Assembly: GCF_014201505.1 (NCBI RefSeq)
Contig: NZ_JACHEO010000025.1
Span: 1-47,166, forward strand
Reading direction: 5' to 3'
Origin: Desulfoprunum benzoelyticum
Lineage (GTDB): Bacteria; Desulfobacterota; Desulfobulbia; Desulfobulbales; Desulfocapsaceae
Length of the DNA stretch: 47,166 nt
Position 1 is the stretch's first letter; each line of letters opens with the position of its first letter. The position numbers and the translations under genes are program-made. Below the pieces are notes generated by a model that worked only from the letters and a program-made list of their open reading frames with translations, searched no databases and was not told the origin of the DNA. Positions 43,787 to 47,166 of this stretch are shown piece by piece.

Positions 43787-44944
43787 ATGCATTTCAAATT
43801 GACCGACGAACAGAAGATGATGCAGGACATGGCCAAGGACTTTGCCGAGAAGGAGATCCTCCCCACCCTGAAGGAAGATGAAAAAAACCATACCTTCCGC
43901 CCCGAGCTGGTAAAGAAGATGGGCGATCTCGGTTTCTTCGGCTGTGCGATCCCGGAAGAATACGGCGGCAACGGCTGCGGCTTCTTCGAGTCGGTTCTCC
44001 TCGGCGAGCAGCTGGCGACGGTCAGCGGCTCCTGGCGGGTACCCCTCAACATGCAGAACATCGGCCCGGCGATCACCGTCAACAAGTTCGGCACCAAGGA
44101 GCAGAAAGAACGCTTCATCCCGGGCTGGGTCAAGGGCGAGTCGATGGGCTTTTTCGGCATCACCGAGCCCAACTCCGGCTCCGACGTCGCCAGCATGGGG
44201 ACGACGGCCACCGATCGCGGCGACCACTGGGAACTGAACGGCCAGAAGATGTGGATCTCCAACGCCCATGTCGGCGACTGGGGCCTGCTCTATGCCTTCA
44301 CCGACCGGAGCAAGAAATACAACGGCATGACCTGCTTCATCATCAACCTCAAGAACAATGAGGGCATCGTCACCGCCCCGATCGAGACCAAGCTGGGACT
44401 CCATTGTTCGCCCACCGGCGAGATTGCCTTCACCAACGCCAAAATTCCGAAGGATTCGGTTCTGGGCGAGGTCGGCCAGGGCTTCAAGATCTGCATGTTC
44501 CAGCTCAACAACACCCGGGTCAGCTGTGCCTCCGGCGCCCTTGGCATCGGCGGCGGGGCCATCAAGGCCGCCATCGAGTATGCCAACGAGCGGACCCAGT
44601 TCGGCAAGAAGATCGGCAGCTTCCAGATGATCCAGGCCGCGATCGCCGAAATGGTTGCCGAGCACGAAGCCGCCAAACTGCTGGTCTATCAGGCCGCCTG
44701 GCTCAAGGATCAGGGCCTGCCCAACCAGTACCAGACCTCCATGGCCAAGCTGTTTGCTTCCGAGGCCGCGGTCCATGCCGCCCTCGAGACCATGAAGATT
44801 TTCGGCAGCTACGGCTTTTCCACCGAGTTCCCTGCCGAGCGTTTCCTGCGTGACGCCCAGTCGCTGCGGGTTGTCGAGGGGACCAGCAACATCCAGAAGA
44901 CGATCATTGCCGGCATGGCCCTCGGGGATACCCCCAACCGCTGA
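43787..44944 (+). CDS. glutaryl-CoA dehydrogenase, probably non-decarboxylating
   Basis: 385 residues. Core motifs: CAIPEEYGGNGCG, ITEPNSGSDVASMGTT, NGQKMWISNA, FGSYGFSTEFPAERFLRD, and RVVEGTSNIQK. Arg84 (SGSWRVPLNMQ) corresponds to the Arg that binds the distal carboxylate in glutaryl-CoA dehydrogenases. The residue before the catalytic Glu364 is Val363, where decarboxylating enzymes have Tyr, and the position of their assisting Glu (seven before the Arg) is Ala77. Both features match the non-decarboxylating type known from Desulfococcus, which releases glutaconyl-CoA. The next gene encodes the decarboxylase that needs exactly that product. ATG 43787 follows AAAAGGAG. Confidence 0.88.
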   Translation: MHFKLTDEQKMMQDMAKDFAEKEILPTLKEDEKNHTFRPELVKKMGDLGFFGCAIPEEYGGNGCGFFESVLLGEQLATVSGSWRVPLNMQNIGPAITVNKFGTKEQKERFIPGWVKGESMGFFGITEPNSGSDVASMGTTATDRGDHWELNGQKMWISNAHVGDWGLLYAFTDRSKKYNGMTCFIINLKNNEGIVTAPIETKLGLHCSPTGEIAFTNAKIPKDSVLGEVGQGFKICMFQLNNTRVSCASGALGIGGGAIKAAIEYANERTQFGKKIGSFQMIQAAIAEMVAEHEAAKLLVYQAAWLKDQGLPNQYQTSMAKLFASEAAVHAALETMKIFGSYGFSTEFPAERFLRDAQSLRVVEGTSNIQKTIIAGMALGDTPNR

Positions 44945-45010
44945 AGACATCGGGGGCAGAACTCGAAACAGTGGAATTACACGTGTTAAGTTGAACAAAA
45001 GGAGATTGGT

Positions 45011-46768
45011 ATGTCACGTCGACAAACACCATTACGTCCATATTTTGAGAGCATGCCCCCGGTCGGTAGTGCTCTCAGTGAAGTTGAGGTCACCCGCACA
45101 GCGGAAAACGTCAATCTGGTCAGGGAACAGGAACAGCTCATCGCCAAGGAAGTCGAGCGGGTCAAGAACGCCGGGATCCCGGCCCAGAAGGTTCATGATC
45201 GCGGCGGCATGACCGTGTATGACCGTCTCGACTACCTGGTCGACCCCGGGACCTGGTGCCCCCTCCACACCCTGTACAACCCCCGCGACAACGAGGAGGG
45301 ATGCACCGGGGTGGTCAACGGCATCGGCAAGATATCCGGGAAATGGGCGGTCATCATCGGTTTTGACAACAAGGTCATGGCCGGTGCGTGGATATCGGGT
45401 CAGTCGGAGAACATCCTGATGGTCACCGACATGGCCAAGCGGCTCAACATCCCGCTGGTCTGGATGACCAACTGCAGCGGCGTCAAGCTGATGGAGCAGG
45501 AGACCGTCTACGCCGGGCGGCGGGGGAGCGGCACCCCGTTCTTCCGCCATGCCGACCTCAATCATCTTGGGGTGCCGATCCTCAACGCCATCTACGGCAC
45601 CAATCCCGCCGGTGGCGGCTACCAGGGGATCAGCCCGACGATCCTGCTGGCCCACAAGGATGCCAACATCGCCGTCGGCGGCGCCGGTATCGTCGGCGGG
45701 ATGAATCCGAAGGGGCATTTCGATGTCGAAGCGGCAAAGGCGCTGATCGAGGCCACCAAGGCCTTCAAGGCCAAGAGTCCCGGCCGGGTCGAGACCCATT
45801 TTGACCAGACTGCCTATTTCCGCGAGGTCCACGACACCGAACAGGGGGTTTTGGACGGTATCAAGCAGTATATGCGGATGTTGCCGGCCTATGATCCGAC
45901 GATGTTCCGGGTCGCCGCCCCGGTGGAGCCGAAGTTCCCGGGCGAGGATCTCAACCGGATCCTGCCCGTCAACCAGAAGCGGCAATACGATGCCAAGCAG
46001 ATTCTCGCCCGTCTGACCGACAACAGCGAGTTCATGGAGTATCGATCCGACTACGGTCCCGAGGTCTTTACCGGGATCGCCAAGGTCGATGGTTTTCCGG
46101 TGGCCTTCATCGGCAACAATCAGGGTTTCTTCCCCGATTATCCGAAGTATGCCAACGACACCTATTTCGGGGTCGGCGGCAAGCATTACCGTGAAGGGCT
46201 GATCAAGCAGGGCGAATTCGTCACCCTCTGCGGGCGGGACAATCTGCCCATCATCTGGCTGCAGGACACGTCCGGGATCGATGTCGGTGATCTCGCGGAG
46301 GAGGCCGAACTGCTGTCCCTCGGTCAGTCCCTGATCTATTCGATCGAGCAGACCGAGTTGTCGATGATGTGCGTTGTACTGCGCAAAGGCTCGGCTGCCG
46401 CCCATTATATCATGTGCGGGCCCCAGGCGAACAACAACAACGCCTTCACCCTCGGCACCCCGATGACGGAAATTTATGTCATGCACGGTGAGACCGCCGC
46501 CGCCGCCTCTTATGCCCGGCGCCTGGTCAAGGAGGATTCGGCCGGTAAACCCCTCGATCCGGTTCTCGACAAGATGAACCAGATGATCAAGGATTATCAG
46601 GATAAATCACGTCCGGCCTATTGCGCGATGAATGGCTTCGTCGATGAAATCGTAGCGTTGACTGATCTGCGCAAGTACATCCAGGCGTTTGTCGGGGCCA
46701 ATTATCAGAACCCACGATCGATCACCCCGGTCCATCAAATGCTCCTTCCCCGGATCATCAAGGGATAG
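45011..46768 (+). CDS. gcdA: glutaconyl-CoA decarboxylase, alpha (carboxyltransferase) subunit
   Basis: 585 residues, close to the 587 of characterised GcdA. The two-domain carboxyltransferase fold shows MTVYDRLDYLVDPGTWCPLH, CTGVVNGIGKISGKWAVIIG, NPAGGGYQGISP, VGGAGIVGGMNPKGHFD, and in the second half WLQDTSGIDVGDLAEEAELL and CVVLRKGSAAAHYIMCGPQA. It transfers the carboxyl group of glutaconyl-CoA to the biotin of the gamma subunit, leaving crotonyl-CoA; the membrane beta subunit then decarboxylates biotin and exports sodium. The beta, gamma and delta subunits are not in this window; a thiolase follows instead. ATG 45011 follows AAAAGGAG. Confidence 0.94.
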   Translation: MSRRQTPLRPYFESMPPVGSALSEVEVTRTAENVNLVREQEQLIAKEVERVKNAGIPAQKVHDRGGMTVYDRLDYLVDPGTWCPLHTLYNPRDNEEGCTGVVNGIGKISGKWAVIIGFDNKVMAGAWISGQSENILMVTDMAKRLNIPLVWMTNCSGVKLMEQETVYAGRRGSGTPFFRHADLNHLGVPILNAIYGTNPAGGGYQGISPTILLAHKDANIAVGGAGIVGGMNPKGHFDVEAAKALIEATKAFKAKSPGRVETHFDQTAYFREVHDTEQGVLDGIKQYMRMLPAYDPTMFRVAAPVEPKFPGEDLNRILPVNQKRQYDAKQILARLTDNSEFMEYRSDYGPEVFTGIAKVDGFPVAFIGNNQGFFPDYPKYANDTYFGVGGKHYREGLIKQGEFVTLCGRDNLPIIWLQDTSGIDVGDLAEEAELLSLGQSLIYSIEQTELSMMCVVLRKGSAAAHYIMCGPQANNNNAFTLGTPMTEIYVMHGETAAAASYARRLVKEDSAGKPLDPVLDKMNQMIKDYQDKSRPAYCAMNGFVDEIVALTDLRKYIQAFVGANYQNPRSITPVHQMLLPRIIKG

Positions 46769-46774
46769 AGAGAA

Positions 46775-46840
46775 GGCAACGGCAACGGCGGATATCGTCG
46801 GTGATGGGGGAATGTACCCTGACGAGTGATAGCCGTTGCC
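46775..46840. repeat. inverted repeat between gcdA and the thiolase gene
   Basis: GGCAACGGC occurs in tandem overlap at 46775-46789 and is mirrored by GCCGTTGCC at 46832-46840. Either copy can pair in a 9-bp stem with a loop of about 42-48 nt. No T-run follows, so it may be a processing or attenuation structure within the operon. Confidence 0.4.
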
Positions 46841-46883
46841 CGACGAATCGGAGCAAATGGAACGGCAAAAAGGAGCTCACGAA

Positions 46884-47166
46884 ATGGAAAAAGTAGTCAT
46901 TGTCAGTGGATGCAGAACAGCGGTGGGCGCCTTCGGCGGCGTCCTCAAGGATGTGCCGGTGGTCGATCTCGGGGCCCTGGTCCTGCGGAAGACCATGGAG
47001 AAGGCCGGGCTGCGGCCGACGGCCGGCGCCGATCTGGCCGAGACCGTGCCGGGCCGGCTCGCCGACCGCGACCGGATCGAGCTGGAAGAAAAATATGCCG
47101 GCTGGGACCCCGGTCTGCGCGAGATCGCCGTCGACGAGGTCATCATGGGCAACGTCCTCCAGGCCG
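46884..47166 (+). CDS. acetyl-CoA C-acyltransferase (thiolase), C-terminus beyond window
   Basis: The first 94 codons of a canonical thiolase: MEKVVIVSGCRTAVGAFGG, then VVDLGALVLRKTMEKAG and VDEVIMGNVLQA. The nucleophile Cys lies past the right edge. Between AGLRP and VDEVIMG there are roughly 40 residues where most thiolases have about 6-10, so this is a thiolase with an extended N-terminal loop. ATG 46884 has AAGGAG upstream. As the last visible gene of the gct operon it would cleave acetoacetyl-CoA derived from crotonyl-CoA into two acetyl-CoA. Confidence 0.92.
   Translation, partial: MEKVVIVSGCRTAVGAFGGVLKDVPVVDLGALVLRKTMEKAGLRPTAGADLAETVPGRLADRDRIELEEKYAGWDPGLREIAVDEVIMGNVLQA

Noticed and set aside
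43637..44998. A 453-codon open frame on the minus strand
   Set aside because: Antisense shadow of the glutaryl-CoA dehydrogenase gene, which has every family motif.
45032..46486. A 484-codon open frame on the minus strand
   Set aside because: It lies wholly inside gcdA on the other strand; high GC codon bias leaves the antisense frame open. No family motifs, and gcdA is unmistakable.

Overview
This window looks like a chromosomal piece of a strictly anaerobic, acyl-CoA-oxidising member of the Desulfobacterota (Desulfuromonadales or Desulfobacterales type). The reasons are a glutaryl-CoA dehydrogenase with the non-decarboxylating active-site signature beside a glutaconyl-CoA decarboxylase alpha subunit, many acyl-CoA dehydrogenases and CoA ligases, a ferredoxin-linked IorAB, an ATP-driven 2-hydroxyacyl-CoA dehydratase-type pair, sigma-54 control, a DUF2889 protein and a DcaP-like porin. 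The taxonomic placement is inference. No rRNA, tRNA or CRISPR array was seen.

Layout. (1) 1-5.7 kb, GC-rich: two leftward acyl-CoA dehydrogenase genes (the first cut by the window edge), an M24 peptidase, a decayed regulator fragment, and an intact sigma-54 activator. (2) 5.7-11.6 kb, visibly more AT-rich: a Cache/PAS histidine kinase with a NarL-type response regulator, an acyl-CoA ligase and an acetate-type transporter. (3) 11.8-13.5 kb: a DcaP-like porin, a strong terminator and a transposase remnant. (4) 13.5-24.8 kb: an IclR regulator followed by iorA-iorB-ACT-ketopantoate reductase-like-activase-dehydratase and two CoA ligases, which reads as a catabolic cluster for 2-oxo/2-hydroxy (probably aryl) acids. 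(5) 24.9-32.5 kb: a second transporter and a beta-oxidation set (3-hydroxyacyl-CoA dehydrogenase, dehydrogenase-hydratase fusion, thiolase, long acyl-CoA dehydrogenase). (6) 32.6-34.9 kb: a DUF2889 gene and a second sigma-54 activator. (7) 35.0-41.4 kb, all leftward: a defence island that looks like the wreck of a type 3 BREX locus (excisionase-like HTH, BrxF-like stub, methylase and helicase fragments), overlaid with intact genes: AlbA_2/Schlafen-type, HNH nuclease, MazG-like, AAA ATPase and DUF4276-like. (8) 41.6-47.2 kb, GC-rich: a sigma-54 promoter with upstream operators driving gctA-gctB-glutaryl-CoA dehydrogenase-gcdA-thiolase (the last cut by the window edge).

How the parts work together. 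The right-hand operon would activate glutarate or glutaconate by CoA transfer, oxidise glutaryl-CoA to glutaconyl-CoA without decarboxylation, and decarboxylate it to crotonyl-CoA with sodium export; the other decarboxylase subunits are not in the window. Two cis-regulatory codes are visible. The palindrome TGTAG-N8-CTACA occurs perfectly at 2145, 41609 and 41710, and with one mismatch at 41628 and 3901. It sits upstream of a -24/-12 promoter at the gct operon and near both sides of the left locus, so it is the likely site of one or both sigma-54 activators. A second composite box, TAGGA-N5-YCCTA followed at fixed distance by TTAGG and CTCCGATTTACA, precedes both the ligase at 9280 and the beta-oxidation operon at 25864. 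This ties them to one regulon, plausibly that of the adjacent two-component system.
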